NCBI RefSeq assembly: GCF_003473485.1
Contig: NC_053042.1
Coordinates: 5,107,501 to 5,171,500 of the forward strand
Origin: Medicago truncatula
Lineage: Eukaryota; Streptophyta; Magnoliopsida; Fabales; Fabaceae
Direction of reading: 5' to 3'
Length of the DNA stretch: 64,000 bases
Position 1 is the first letter of the stretch; every line of letters starts with the position of its first letter. A program made the translations under genes and the position numbers. A model generated the notes under the pieces. The model was not told where the DNA came from. It worked only from the letters and a program-made list of their open reading frames with translations, and ran no database searches. Shown one piece after another: positions 34,617 to 46,209 of the stretch.

Positions 34617-35260
34617 TATCATTTTCCTTAAAAAAAATACAAATTTAAGATGAGAAATATTTTCCCTAAAAAAAGGATGAGAAATATTTATCCCATGTTT
34701 GGTACACATAAACAAAAAAAATATCCTAGCTATAAGTTAAATAATATATATATTTTTTTTTACCTATTTTGACTATATTTTTATTTCCATTACAAAGGGT
34801 GAGAAATATTTATTCTCGACCGTTAACTATTCGTAAATTTAAGTGCGCGCGCGCACATTTACGTTCCTAACTAACTTTGAACATAATAAGGCGCGTAACC
34901 AAGTTTTACATACGCGCGTAGTTGATGTTGTGTGTTTTTTTATATTTCCTTTTTTTTTTAAAGTAAAAATATAATAATTAACACCTTACATAAATGATAT
35001 AATCTAATCCATAACACATGACATTTAATTGCATTAAAAACACAAATTTACCGGAATTTTAGTCTTTGCTTAGCACAAATATACATACATACATTAGTAA
35101 ACATCAATTCATATACCATCTTATCCAGGTAAGCGAATGAGTCACTACTACCGTATCGTAGTTTGTTTGTCACTCTAAAGTGAAATGTGCCTAAAACACA
35201 CGATGCAATTCATAACACATTATATATATTTCATAATTATAATATTTTATTTTTGACCTA
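34617..35260. other. Intergenic stretch between the FKBP and UTP4 genes
   Basis: AT-rich and without coding signal. It holds the palindrome gtgcgcgcgcgcac (34,842-34,855), an alternating purine-pyrimidine run able in principle to form Z-DNA, and a second short one (tacgcgcgta) near 34,911. Confidence 0.45.
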
Positions 35261-35269
35261 AGATAAATT

Positions 35270-35335
35270 TGGGCTTAATGTCAAAAAATGAAGAAAAAGG
35301 AATTGGGCTTGCACAAAAAACCCATGATATAAATA
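35270..35335 (+). promoter_or_regulatory. UTP4 promoter: two TGGGCT site II-like boxes and a TATA box
   Basis: TGGGCT occurs at 35,270-35,275 and 35,304-35,309 and TATAAATA at 35,328-35,335, so the boxes precede the TATA box by about 20-60 bp. Site II elements (TGGGCC/T) are enriched in promoters of plant ribosomal protein and ribosome biogenesis genes, which fits the downstream UTP4 gene. Function not tested. Confidence 0.5.
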
Positions 35336-35379
35336 AAGCTTAGAGCAACCGCGCTTAAACCTCAAAACGAAACCTAACT

Positions 35380-35418
35380 ATGGCCGTCTCGTTGTTCCCC
35401 AGTTTCTTCTCTCCCTAA
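35380..35418 (+). promoter_or_regulatory. Upstream ORF in the UTP4 leader, 12 codons
   Basis: An ATG at 35,380 opens [12 protein letters not shown] and stops with TAA at 35,416-35,418, 46 nt before the main ATG. It lies about 45 bp after the TATA box, so it is probably in the mRNA leader. If the leader starts later the uORF would be absent from the transcript. Confidence 0.4.
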
Positions 35419-35464
35419 TCAATTCACTCTCACTTTTTCTTCACTTCACTTCTTCATAATCTCC

Positions 35465-38400
35465 ATGTCTTCTAAGATGGATAAGATCAAAGTGAAGTAT
35501 CAACTCAAAAACGAAGATTGGAAACCTTCACCAGTTACAGCTTTAGCTACAAGCATAGACGGCACACGTGTTGCTGCTTCACGTGAAGATGGTTCTTTAG
35601 AGCTTTGGCTTGTTTCTGCTAATACAATTGGTTGGCACTGTCAATTGGTATAACACAAAATGCTAATTAATTAGTTTTTTTTTTTTTTTTTTTTTGTTAA
35701 TTATTGTTATTCTTGTTAATTGGAGATTAAATGTGTGTTATTTGATATTGTAGACAATTCATGGAGACCCTAATAGAATTGTTTCTTCGTTAATTTGGTC
35801 TCCTGGTGGTGAATTTCCTCATGGTCGTTTGTTTTCTTCTAATATTGATGGTTCTGTTTCTTTCTGGGATCTCCAACAATTGAAACAAACGGTATATTTT
35901 TTTCTGATTTTCTGTCAATTTTTTGTCCTAAGGTAGTTTTATGTAGGTTGGTGAAAATTTTGAATTTTTTTAAGTGTTTTTATTTTTATTTTTATTACGA
36001 AGATGTAGAATTAAGGCCTGTTTGGATAAACAATTAAATATGCAGCTTATGAGTAAAGTTATTGTTGTCGTATAAAGCTATTTAGCAGTTTTATTTGAAA
36101 ATAAGATGAAAATAGCTTATGAACATTTCATAACAAGCTCTATTTTGTTGAGTTTTATATGGATTAGTGAAATTTTTGAACTTTTTGACGTGATCTTAGA
36201 TGGTAAGATATAGACATAGTGGTACTTTTAATCCCGTGATAGTTACTAGTTTTTATGTATATAGGACTTGGTTGGATAAATAGCTTAATTAAGCACTTAA
36301 AGCATAAGAGTTTTTCATTTAAGTGCTATTTTGATTATAAAATATATACAATTAAGTAAAAGTGTTTGAAAATAAGCTATAAGCTGTTTTCATAAACTAT
36401 ACCCGAGATCTTATGAAAATAAGCTGAAAACAGCTTCTGGGCATGTAACAAACTGTTTTAATAGCCTCCTCCAACAAGTCTCGCTAGTGCTTGAGTCTAT
36501 AGTTAAGTTCAAATAAGCTGATCCAAACATGCTCTTTGTTGGATTTGTATTTTAGTGATGGTTGAGGGTGTCTTTGCAGTTCCTCATCAGTGTAATATGT
36601 ACATCAATGAGTGGTGCTTTTATTTTTATTTTATTGTACTTTTTTGACTAATGGTATTAATGGTTTTGTTACTTATTGTTGTTTATTATGACACGTGGTT
36701 ACAGATGGTGCTTGAATCAACTGGTGTCTCAATCTGGAAAATGGCTGTGACACTGGCTAAAAGTGACGACGTTGAAACTAATGGTCATCACATAGGGAAT
36801 GGTTATTTGAAGAAATTTCATGGTTCGGATGAAAACGAGAACAGTGAAAGTGATGAAGATTCCGATTCACCCGATGTTCTCAAGCAATCCAGTTCAGTGA
36901 AGCCAAGAGTCGCAGTTGCTTTTGATGATGGATGTGTTAAAATTTACACTATATCTGATGCAAATGAATTTATATATTTTAAGTCTCTGAACCGGGTCAA
37001 AGGTTCGACTTTCTTCGTCTTGGTTTTTTTCCTCTGTTATACTTGTTTCCCGTTCAGAGAATGATTTTCGTATTGCTTTCAGGACGAGTTTTAAGTGTGA
37101 CTTGGAGCACGGATGCTAAATTCATATGTTCAGGAAGTAGTGATGGGTATGTACAAATGCCATGATTGGTATTGTAATATACTCCTTCCGGTCATTATTA
37201 TAAGCAAATAAACACTTTTTTGGCTTCATTGGATAACTGATGTATTTGGTCTATATTTATAGACCTATACATTAGTTATTCAATGAACCTAAAAGGTAGT
37301 TTTTTGTTTATAATAGTGACCTGAAGGAGTATATATCATTTTCTGACTACAACCTTGTGTCACTTACATAGTTACAAGGATTTTATAGTTTATAACCTAT
37401 TTTCTTACTAAAACTGATGTTGCAAAAAAAAAAAAAAGCACAAGATCAATACAAATTAAAAACATTCAACTCCGTAATTCTCTCTTTTTTATTTGACATA
37501 ATTTGGGTAACATGTTTTTCTCTCTCTACTCTTATAGGATAATTCGAATCTGGGATGCCAAATCAGGTATTGAAGCCCATAATATGTCAGCAGGACTGGG
37601 CAGGGACAGTGGACATGAACTTTGTATATGGTCACTACTGTATTTAAGGTGAATGCAATTGCATCCTTTTGCTTAGCTGTCAATGATTTGCACACTTCTG
37701 CAATTCACATTTACTGCATTGCTTTGATTTTAGTATTGGAGTACCACTGTCTGTATGCTACCTGTGTTGCTGATTTAGTAGTTATTATTTAGGTCTGGGA
37801 TACTTGTTAGTGGAGACAGCAGTGGTAGCGTCCAGTTTTGGGATTGCCGTGAAGGAGCTCCCTCTCAACAACCTATTACTAAACACAAGGGAGATGTACA
37901 TGCTCTGGCAGTAGCCCCTGATCACAATATGTTGTTCTCTGCCGGTGCTGATGGACAGGTATGTAGTTGCGTAATCTGTGAATTGTTATGAACCATTTTT
38001 TTTTTATCTTTTACACACTAAAATGAAGTGAACAAACTGTCGATCTCATGTTCATCTGTGTAATAAAACATATTAGCTGTCTGACAATATGAGTTGTTTA
38101 ACTTATCTTTCTTTTCCTGATTTTTTTATCAAACAGTTTCTGATTTATTGTTGTTGTTGTTATGTTATATGTTGCTTTTATACTATAAGTAATTATTTTC
38201 TTTATTACATTGTATATTATAATTTTATTTTGTTTCCCTCATATTATTCTTTTGAATGTTTTCAATTTATTAATGATGCCATGTCATTCTGAGATATGAT
38301 TATTTAGCCCGTGAGGGCCAAAACAAAAAACCAAGATAAAACATATGGGCTACGTGGCCCTATTCCCTGAATTTCAGCTATCTAAATCCCACTGCTGCGT

Positions 38401-41400
38401 CAGTTATTTGAAAATGAAAAGTCATGCACGGATCCGAGAGTTAGACAGAATGAAGAAGCAGTGGTGAGAGAAAGAAGAGTAGCAGGAGAACTATGGAACT
38501 GCTGGAATCTCACAGAGCTGCCGGCGATTGCTCAAAAGCTGTGGGTATATTTAGTTTTTTGCGAAAGGTTCACCATACCGCCTCGACAGCTTATATTTTG
38601 CTGTGATTTGGCCACGATTGTGAGCTACAGCCGCTACCTGAAACTGCGATGCAACAGCAGATCTTGTAGTGCCTAGTGGCTGCTACGCCATGCTATGGCG
38701 TAGTTGCGGCCACTACGTTAGCTCTTAACTACAGAGTCAGATACACTCCTCTCTTTGTTTAAAATGTAATTGTGTCTCTATCTTCAACTGATCTTGCTTT
38801 ATGCTTTTTATATTCACTTAAGAAATATGCAATTAATGTTGTGTGTAAGTGAAAATATTTTAGTGTTATTTTTTCTTTAAACTGTTGTTTCTTGCCTTTC
38901 TTTGGCTCATTTTAATAAGATTAAATGCCACCCAATAGTTAATCACCTAGCGAATTATAATGTTTGTTTAACTTTTTATTTGAAGGTTATTCTTTATAAG
39001 CTGTCTGAGTCAACGATAGAGAAAGAGAAATGGATATATGTTGATTATGAAGTAGCTAATAAACTTGACGCTCGGGCCTTGACTGTTGCTGTGCCGATAA
39101 GTCAAGAAGGTATGTTTGGAAGTTCTACTGTTTTATAGTTTTTGTTATATATTTCGTATTAGTTGTATTTGCGACTATGTATTGCTTGGATGAGCTTGCT
39201 TACCCAATCTGTATGTCCGATGTGTGAGAAATATTTTGGAGAAGTTTTTTTTAGTGAAAAATGAAAAGTGTATTGTGGTGCTATTTTCTGAGAATCAGAT
39301 CAATTTTTTAGCTAAACCAATAGTTATTTTCAACTCATAAAAATAAATTCCATGCTGTAAAAAAGTTCATCCAAATGAGCAGTATTTTTTATTTGTCATT
39401 TTGTTTCCTTAGCCATGGATTTCTGTTTGGCAGATGCTTTGCCAGGTGAAAGGATCAAAAGAGCTCGTCGTGAAGAAAAGCCAGATGATTCTAGTTACCA
39501 CAAATGGGCTCATTCGGGGCATCCCATGCTTATCTCAGCAGGAGATGACACAAAACTTTATGCATACCCCGTAAAAGAATTCACCAATTTTAAAGCTCAC
39601 TGTATCTGTCCTGTGCCTCAAAGAACACCCATTCAAGTAGCTCTTAATACTTCATTCAATCAGTCACCAATGCTTTTACTGCAGTCTTCACATTGGATAG
39701 AAGTCCGTTTGCTGCATCTCAGAAATGTTCGCAGAACTGGAGACTACGCAAAATCTGAAACTGTTGGCCGATTCAAGATTAAGGCATCTCGTAGGATAAT
39801 TTGTAGCACCCTTGCTAATTCAGGGGAGTTTTTTGCGTTTTCTGATAATGAAAAGCCTACTCTTTATAAAGTGGAGAGATCTGAAGCCGGAAAAATTACA
39901 TGGAGATTTAGTAAAAGGAAGCTTCCTGAGAGATTACCATTTGCCCATTCAATGATTTTTTCTCATGATTCCTCTTTGTTGATAGTAGCTGGCTATGATA
40001 GAAGAATATATGTAAGTTAGCATTATTCTTCATCTCTAAATGTATGTTTGTAGTTAAAATTTTGGATTATGCAGAGTGTGGATGCTTGACATCACTGCCC
40101 GTGTGTTTCCAGACTTATTTAATTCTATGCTTACTTCCCTCCATAATTTACGATGGTCATTGTAAATAATTTGCTCTTTTCTGTTCTGGAACTTGTATGT
40201 CGGAAACCAATAAATTGTTGTTCTTGATGTCTGCCATTTTTGTTGTTTCTCATTAATTTTGATGCTAGGGTTTAAACATTGATCAATTCCGAATTGGTAT
40301 TTATAATTGACTTCTAAATTGCTCTTTTGGTGCATTTGCTTGTTAGTGGTTTTTGATATTTGGTTTAAGTATTTATTGTTTGTTTTGTTGATCTTCTTTG
40401 CTTTTGAATGCTATAAGGTTGTGGATGTCAATAGCTCAGAACTAGTACATACTTTTACACCCTTTCGTGAACTGCAAGATGATGGATTATCACCAGCCGA
40501 ACCACCCATCACAAAATTGTTTACTAGTTCTGATAAGCAGTGGTTGGCCGCCGTGAATTGCTTTGGAGATATCTATGTATTTAACATGGATTTACTAAGG
40601 TATTGTCTCTAATTTGCTCAAATTGATAATAAAAAACAATTTTAGGAAGATACAAACAAATGCACACAAGACAACCTTTGCTAAGTGGTAGTTCACACTT
40701 CACCATATCAATATTTTGTTTCGGTGGAGAACTGTTGGTTTGACTGACCGGTAATACCTAGGCAACACCTCTCATGCTCTTTGATTGTCTGATGTGGGTG
40801 CTGTTCCATCAATAACTTTGATATCCATACCATGTAATCATCTTTAATATAATAAATATTTTTTGTGCAATAGGCAGCACTGGTTCATTTCAAGATTGGA
40901 TGGTGCCTCTGTTACAGCTTGTGGATTTTCACCCCAGATCAACAATGTACTGATAGTTACAACCTCTTCAAATCGAGTGTATGAATTCGACGTAGATGCC
41001 AAGAAATGGGGGGATTGGTCGGTGCGGAATACATTTGTTCTTCCTAGGAGATTTCACGAGTTTCCTGGTGAAGTCATCGGACTTTCATTCCCTCCCTCTT
41101 CAACTTCATCTTCTGTGATGGTTTATAGCTCCAGGTATATTTAATATTGATGTGTTGCATTGTTGAAATGATCAAACGTAAATGAAAGATGTTCATCGCA
41201 CAATTATAAGTGAACAAACCCAAAGCACTTAAAATTGTTTCTCCGACTGTTTTACTTGTTTGATTTTATACTGGAATCTTAAACAAAAGAGTCGGTTTGT
41301 CGTAGCATGGCTCAACAACAGTGTTGTTAAATAGCGGCTATAGAGCTCTAGCATAGCAGAATTTGAACAAATTGCTATTGTCTCCCGATACCCTATTTAG

Positions 41401-42582
41401 TATTAAATGTGAAAACAGTATGTTTATCTTCAAAAAAATGCAAAAAATGTTTCAATTTATGTTTGATTATGAAATGCTCCATTTTTAATTGGTTAGGAAT
41501 ATGACTATGTTATCTTAAAAAAATTACAGAAGATGTTTCAATTTATGTTGTATTGGCTAATGAATTCTTGAAGTTCTTCGATAAACCTAAATGTCTAACA
41601 GGCTTCACTTCCTCTTCTAGCACATTCTCAATGATTTCACACAATCACTAGATTTACTCTCTTCATTCCGTTTCTCCATGCTGTGTCTGTGTTATGATCG
41701 TTCTGGATATGCATTTAAAATCTTGGTGTAGCTGCTAAAATCTGTCTGTATGAGTCCTACATATAAGTTTGGACTAGGTGTTATAAAACAATTATAAAAT
41801 ATGATCTTCCTTGATAACAGTTTTGAGGTGTATTAATTTTTAAATTTCCCTTTTGATAATTTTTTACTTTTAACAAGTAAATGCATTAATTATTGATAAG
41901 GTTATATTTGGAAGTTAAATTAGCATTAACTACTTTTAAAGTCTGTGGTCTATGTTTGTGTCATATGTTTATAAATAAAAGGACCGGCTGGATTAAAAGC
42001 TGGTATTTTGGTATGTGAATGGTGGTTCATTGAAATTTAATCCTCTTACATATGTTGATATAAATTTATTGGTGTTTTATGATTATGATGTAGGATCTGT
42101 GATAAATTACAAAATAAGTATATAGTTATAGTTATGTGTTAATATCTCATTATCAATACTAGCATCACGTTTATTTAGGATCTTTTATTATTTGAGAATA
42201 TCTATGATCCTTTCTCATCTTTTGAAATTGTTCAATCTTCAGGGCTATGTGCTTGATTGACTTTCGCTTGCCCGTGAAGCCAGATGAAGGTGAAATGTTT
42301 CATACTCGCGAATCAGATGAAAGTGAAATGTTTCTTACTCGAGAATCAGTTGTCAAGAATTCGCCAAATTTTAACGTTAAGAAACGGACAAAATTTAGGA
42401 AGAACATTGAAGTTTTGCCAAAGAGCTTTGAAAACTTTGAAGTTTTGCCGTTTGAAAAAGATCATGTCTTATATCTATCTCATATTTCAAATAATCACTT
42501 CTTTATGATAGAAAAACCCTGGACCGATGTGGTCAGTAGTTTAGATGTTCAACCAGTCCACAGACATATTTATGGGGCATAG
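35465..42582 (+). CDS. UTP4: U3 snoRNP-associated WD-repeat protein UTP4 (cirhin / POPCORN homologue)
   Basis: Eleven exons with GT/AG introns: 35465-35647, 35754-35891, 36705-37002, 37083-37146, 37538-37648, 37793-37958, 38986-39109, 39413-40011, 40418-40599, 40874-41134, 42243-42582. Joined length is 2,466 nt, giving 821 aa, close to Arabidopsis PCN. WD-type blades are visible: [16 protein letters not shown] and [15 protein letters not shown] (N-terminal propeller), [25 protein letters not shown], then the second propeller ([25 protein letters not shown]). An acidic insertion ([14 protein letters not shown]) lies near residue 150, and the C-terminus ([10 protein letters not shown], then PVHRHIYGA) matches the UTP4 family end. 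UTP4 is part of the t-UTP/UtpA complex of the nucleolar small-subunit processome needed for 18S rRNA processing; in Arabidopsis PCN is required for embryo and meristem development. The introns carry several MITEs. No disablement seen. Confidence 0.9.
36263..36535. mobile_element. Dispersed MITE in UTP4 intron 2
   Basis: Begins ggacttggttggataaatag and ends aagctgatccaaacatgctc, the worn inverted ends of the tttggat-type family seen in FKBP intron 2. A partial relative lies just upstream at about 36,013-36,150 (ggcctgtttggataaacaat). Non-coding. Confidence 0.5.
37182..37329. mobile_element. Stowaway-like foldback MITE in UTP4 intron 4
   Basis: Ends ctccttccggtcattattat and, inverted, ataatagtgacctgaaggag; TA on both sides (37,180-37,181 and 37,330-37,331). 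The centre ggtctatatttatagacc is itself palindromic, so the whole 148 bp can fold into one hairpin. Confidence 0.75.
38295..38760. other. Inserted-looking, less AT-rich segment in UTP4 intron 6
   Basis: Within the 1-kb intron this segment is markedly less AT-rich and contains local inverted pieces such as tgctacgccatgctatggcg. It looks like a piece of a non-autonomous transposon or captured DNA. Borders and family are not resolved. Confidence 0.3.
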
Positions 42583-43605
42583 GTTACCTAATAGAATTAT
42601 TCTCAGCTTTAGGGGATGCATCATGGTGATAAATGTCCCATTTTGTTGTTTCACTTTCTTTCTCTCCTTTGCTGGGATTAAGAATCATGTATTGTGTTGT
42701 CATAATCAATTTTGTTCTTTTTATATTAGTTTTACATTTTTTTTGGGTAGTCATTTATATTTTTCTTCTAACATGTTTAAGTTATATGAGGAATGCTAGC
42801 AACTTTTTCTAATAGTTTTACTTCATTGTAATTGTTTCATATTTTGATCTTCAATATTTAATGGTGTAGCTGTTGGCATTTCTATTAGATGTTGTGTGTT
42901 TGTTTGCCCAGTATAATAAATAGGGAAATGCTAATGTTCCCGGGGCACTAGTTAATCCGATGGAGGGGATAATCATTGTTTGTATGAATAGGTAATTTAC
43001 AAACACCCGATTTTCATATTTGATAGAATGGTGATAGAGCTTATGCTTTTGTAAATAAAAGTATGACATTCATAAAATTAGCATCATTTATTGTGCTGTC
43101 ATAATCAATTGGTATAATCAAAGGAGTGTAATTTTGATATATAATAACTGAAGTCCGTTTGTGAGACATTGAATTGAATGGAAAATAAACGAAAAATAAC
43201 AAAGAATAAATGCTCCTTTTTGACAGACATTGAATTGCACAGTTTCTCTCCTTTGGCAACCTTTATTCTCTCTTTCCAGCACAATGCAATAGCATTGATA
43301 ATTGTTACCCTAAAATTCTTTCATTTTCTTTTTCTTCGTCAAGATCACCTGGCTCCTCTGAAGCTAGCTTTCTAGCAAGAGAGTGCTTCTAGTTATTATT
43401 TCTCTGCACAAATCAAACTCAACAGAATGAAATGGGCATGTAAGTGGCTTATATTAATAATGTAATTACTAATGGTGATTAGTTTGTATAAAAAAGTTTT
43501 ACATGCATTCAATCATATAACAGATGACAATTGTTGAACATGATTAGATGCATCTATTAAATTATTTTACATTAACAACGTATACAAATTAAATTACCAA
43601 TTGAA
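42583..43605. other. Convergent intergenic region between UTP4 and the SOFL gene
   Basis: Holds the 3' UTRs of two genes transcribed toward each other. A fragment of the MITE family of 14,988 (cccggggcactagttaatcc) lies near 42,937. No additional gene is recognised; short ORFs on both strands overlap and look spurious. Confidence 0.45.
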
Positions 43606-44268
43606 CTAGAGTTGAACATTTATTGTTGTTGCAGATATACACTCAGAAAAATCTAGTGCACTCCTCACTGCTCCATTCCTTAAGAAACTGTCTTTGTCTT
43701 TCTTCTGTTCAACCACAAAATAAACCATCAACAATTTTAGCATGACTAACAATAAAAATATAGTCTTTCCAAAAAAATAATAATAAGAAAAATATAGTGA
43801 CACAAGACAATTCTAAGTAATTATGTATAAGGCAATTCAATAGAAAATAAAAAAGTCAAATAGTTTCATGTAACAATTTTAAACATTAACCTTGTGACTC
43901 TGTTTGGGACAACTGAAAAATTGAGAGCTAGCAGTGTCATCAAGAGGTGAAGGTTGTTGACTTGTATCATATTCTTTGACTTTTTTCTTCTTTTGGGTTT
44001 CTTTGGTTGTTGAAGAAAGACATGTATACCAATTCTCACATTGGTATTCATTGTCATAATGTGGAGGTCCAGATGATGCATCAGATACCATTGATAAATC
44101 TTCTTCAGATTCCTCCTTCTCATCCATGACCATTCTAGCTCCTTTTCCTTCATTCTCTACAATCTCATCTTTACTTTGGAAATAACTCTCAGAAAAAGAG
44201 GATTGGACCAAGTAGTGAGTCCAACCAGATTCACTAGCATCACTATATTTTGAGGCAGATATATCCAT
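43606..44268 (-). CDS. SOB FIVE-LIKE (SOFL) family protein, 158 aa
   Basis: Two exons on the minus strand: 44268-43891 (126 codons, from the ATG at 44,266-44,268) and 43704-43606 (32 codons plus stop). Donor AAG/gttaat and acceptor gaacag/AAG keep the frame. Two family motifs are clear: SDASESGWTHYL near residue 10 (SOFL box A) and DLSMVSDASSGPPH near residue 60 (box B). Between them is a Glu-rich stretch; after them a basic KKKKVKEYD that could serve as a nuclear signal. SOFL proteins are small, plant-specific and nuclear or cytoplasmic, and in Arabidopsis SOFL1/SOFL2 influence cytokinin levels and responses. Its biochemical role is unknown. The exon 2 tail (DSFLRNGAVRSALDF) is less certain than exon 1. 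A TATATAA box lies at 44,358-44,364. Confidence 0.8.
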
Positions 44269-44279
44269 TCAATTCAACC

Positions 44280-44299
44280 TTTTTTTTTTTTTTTTTTTT
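44280..44299 (-). promoter_or_regulatory. Oligo(A) tract in the SOFL 5' leader
   Basis: On the transcribed (minus) strand this is a run of 20 A ending 11 nt before the start codon and lying downstream of the TATATAA box, so it is probably in the mRNA. Such tracts can bind poly(A)-binding protein or simply reflect slippage. Effect not known. Confidence 0.5.
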
Positions 44300-45990
44300 G
44301 TAGTTCTCAATATGAGTTAGTGATCAAGTGAAATATCATAGAGGCGTAGAAGTCTTATTATATAGTTTTTCTCAACATAAGTAAGAAGAGAAGAATAAAA
44401 GATGGGAATAAAAATCATTAAGAAAAAGATAGATAAAGTGGAATTGCCTTAAAATTCTAAACTGATGTGTGTCCTTTTGTACAATCTTTTTGGCTTCTTA
44501 TTTTATCTCTTATGTGAATGAATCAATATTGCCAGTTGGCAATTGTGTGCAAGGGTGTCTGCTAGTGAAAATGAGAGAAAGGATGTGATAAGAGAAAAAT
44601 TATGGAAGCCTTGCATTACCATCCTATGCTCCTTCCAAAAGATAGTGATGTCCTTTTTTAGGACAAAAAGTTAATTTTAAGTTTACCTAAGTCATAATAA
44701 CTAATGATACTTTTATGATTAGTTTCTTACTTCTATCAATGGTAATTGGGTTTGCAACTTGATTACAAATGTGTGTATTGCAACAACCAACAAAGTACTT
44801 GTGAAGGAACTAGCTTATTATTATTTTTTGTATGCAAAATGGTATTAAATAATGGTCTAGTTTAGTTGTGAACTTTTATATTGTTGCAAAATATGGTCGA
44901 AATTGCAGATGTGATGTAGTTGTGAAGAACTCAAAGTCCTTATATTGTAGCCGCAATTGCAAGTTTAAAACCTACTCTCCACTTGTGATGAGAGTTTAGT
45001 TCTTTTAGTCCTGTATAATTTTAAGGGCTACTTTGCTTGCTTTTATTTTTCTCCAAATGAATCAGGAACTCATAAATTTACCTCCAAATTAAAATGTCTT
45101 AGTGAATGGTATATTTAGTTGTTTACATACAATATTAAAAAAAATTAGATGTGTAATTACAAAATGTTAACTTCTTAGTTGATTAATTTACTATTTTTGG
45201 TACAGTGATGCTAGCATGCATGGCTACAATGGTCCCCTTTAGATTGCAAATTAAGTCAAATATTGCTTATTGCAACAGTACCATACCACACCGACTGGAG
45301 ACTCAAAGTCCTACATACAAACACAATAAGATTCTATTACCTTGTCTACTATATGAAATTTATTTCTTTTTCATACACGGAATGACAATCAATCCAGTGC
45401 ATACCACATAGATTAAAGTCAATTTTGTTGCTTCAATTTCTATATATTTATAAAAAGGGTAATATGAGGTTGACATCGATGATAGTGAATTCTACATTTT
45501 AGGCAAGGTTTTAGGTCAAGCTTGCAATAACTGTCATGTCACAATTATTGATTGATTGTAGAAGGTCAAAAGCATGTGATGCATTCCTATGTTTTTTAAC
45601 CTTTCGATTCTCAGGAGAAGAGGTCTTGTTCGGCTCTGAGGCAAGTTGTTGTAACATTAGTGTGATGTTGGAAAATAAATTGGAAGATTAAACACAAGTA
45701 ATTATACTTTAATCTAATGTTATGTGAATTGAAAATATTATTCGATATCCGCTTTAATTTGATTTTAGAATCTAAATTAACTTTTAATCTTATTGTGAGG
45801 AGCAAGTATTAAGCCTCCTATATGAAATGTTTTTTTCCTGCAACTTTATTTATTTATTTCACCATTTTTTTTCGTTCTTATAAAAAAGAACTTTTTAAAA
45901 GTTACTAATCCAAATGAACGGGAGAGATTTGTTGAGATATATAGTTGAATAGCGCTTTGTCGTCTCAAAGATGGAGGTGGTATCTGTAAG
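44300..45990. other. Upstream region of the SOFL gene, otherwise no gene seen
   Basis: Contains the presumed SOFL promoter (TATATAA at 44,358-44,364 on minus). Further out is AT-rich DNA with old transposon-like pieces around 44,870-44,960 and 45,205-45,410. No conserved coding region. Confidence 0.4.
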
Positions 45991-45992
45991 TA

Positions 45993-46209
45993 CTCTGTCG
46001 CTCAAGTCACTATGAGAATAAATGGGAGTACATAAAGGAATGATAATTGCGTTCCTTCCATTGACCTAAGTTGGATTGCACTTGATCAAGAAAAGATAAA
46101 AACAATGTCAGCAATGTCATCAAGTGCAATCCAACTTAGGTCAGTGGAAGGAACGCAATTCTCATTCCTTTATGTACTCCCATTTACACTCATTTTGAAA
46201 CGAATGAAG
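45993..46209. mobile_element. Stowaway-like foldback MITE with near-perfect 67-bp arms
   Basis: TA flanks at 45,991-45,992 and 46,210-46,211. The right end, read inverted, is cttcattcgtttcaaaatga, the classical CTCCCTCCGTTTCAAAATGA end; the left end is worn. Inside, arm 46,020-46,086 and arm 46,119-46,185 are reverse complements with only two mismatches, separated by a 32-nt loop, so a transcript would form a long hairpin. Confidence 0.8.

Noticed and set aside
37561..37648. Splice donor at AAATCAG/gtattg ending UTP4 exon 5 early
   Set aside because: Reading through gives [12 protein letters not shown] ... [12 protein letters not shown], which fits the family and joins in frame to the next exon, so the donor at 37,649 is used.
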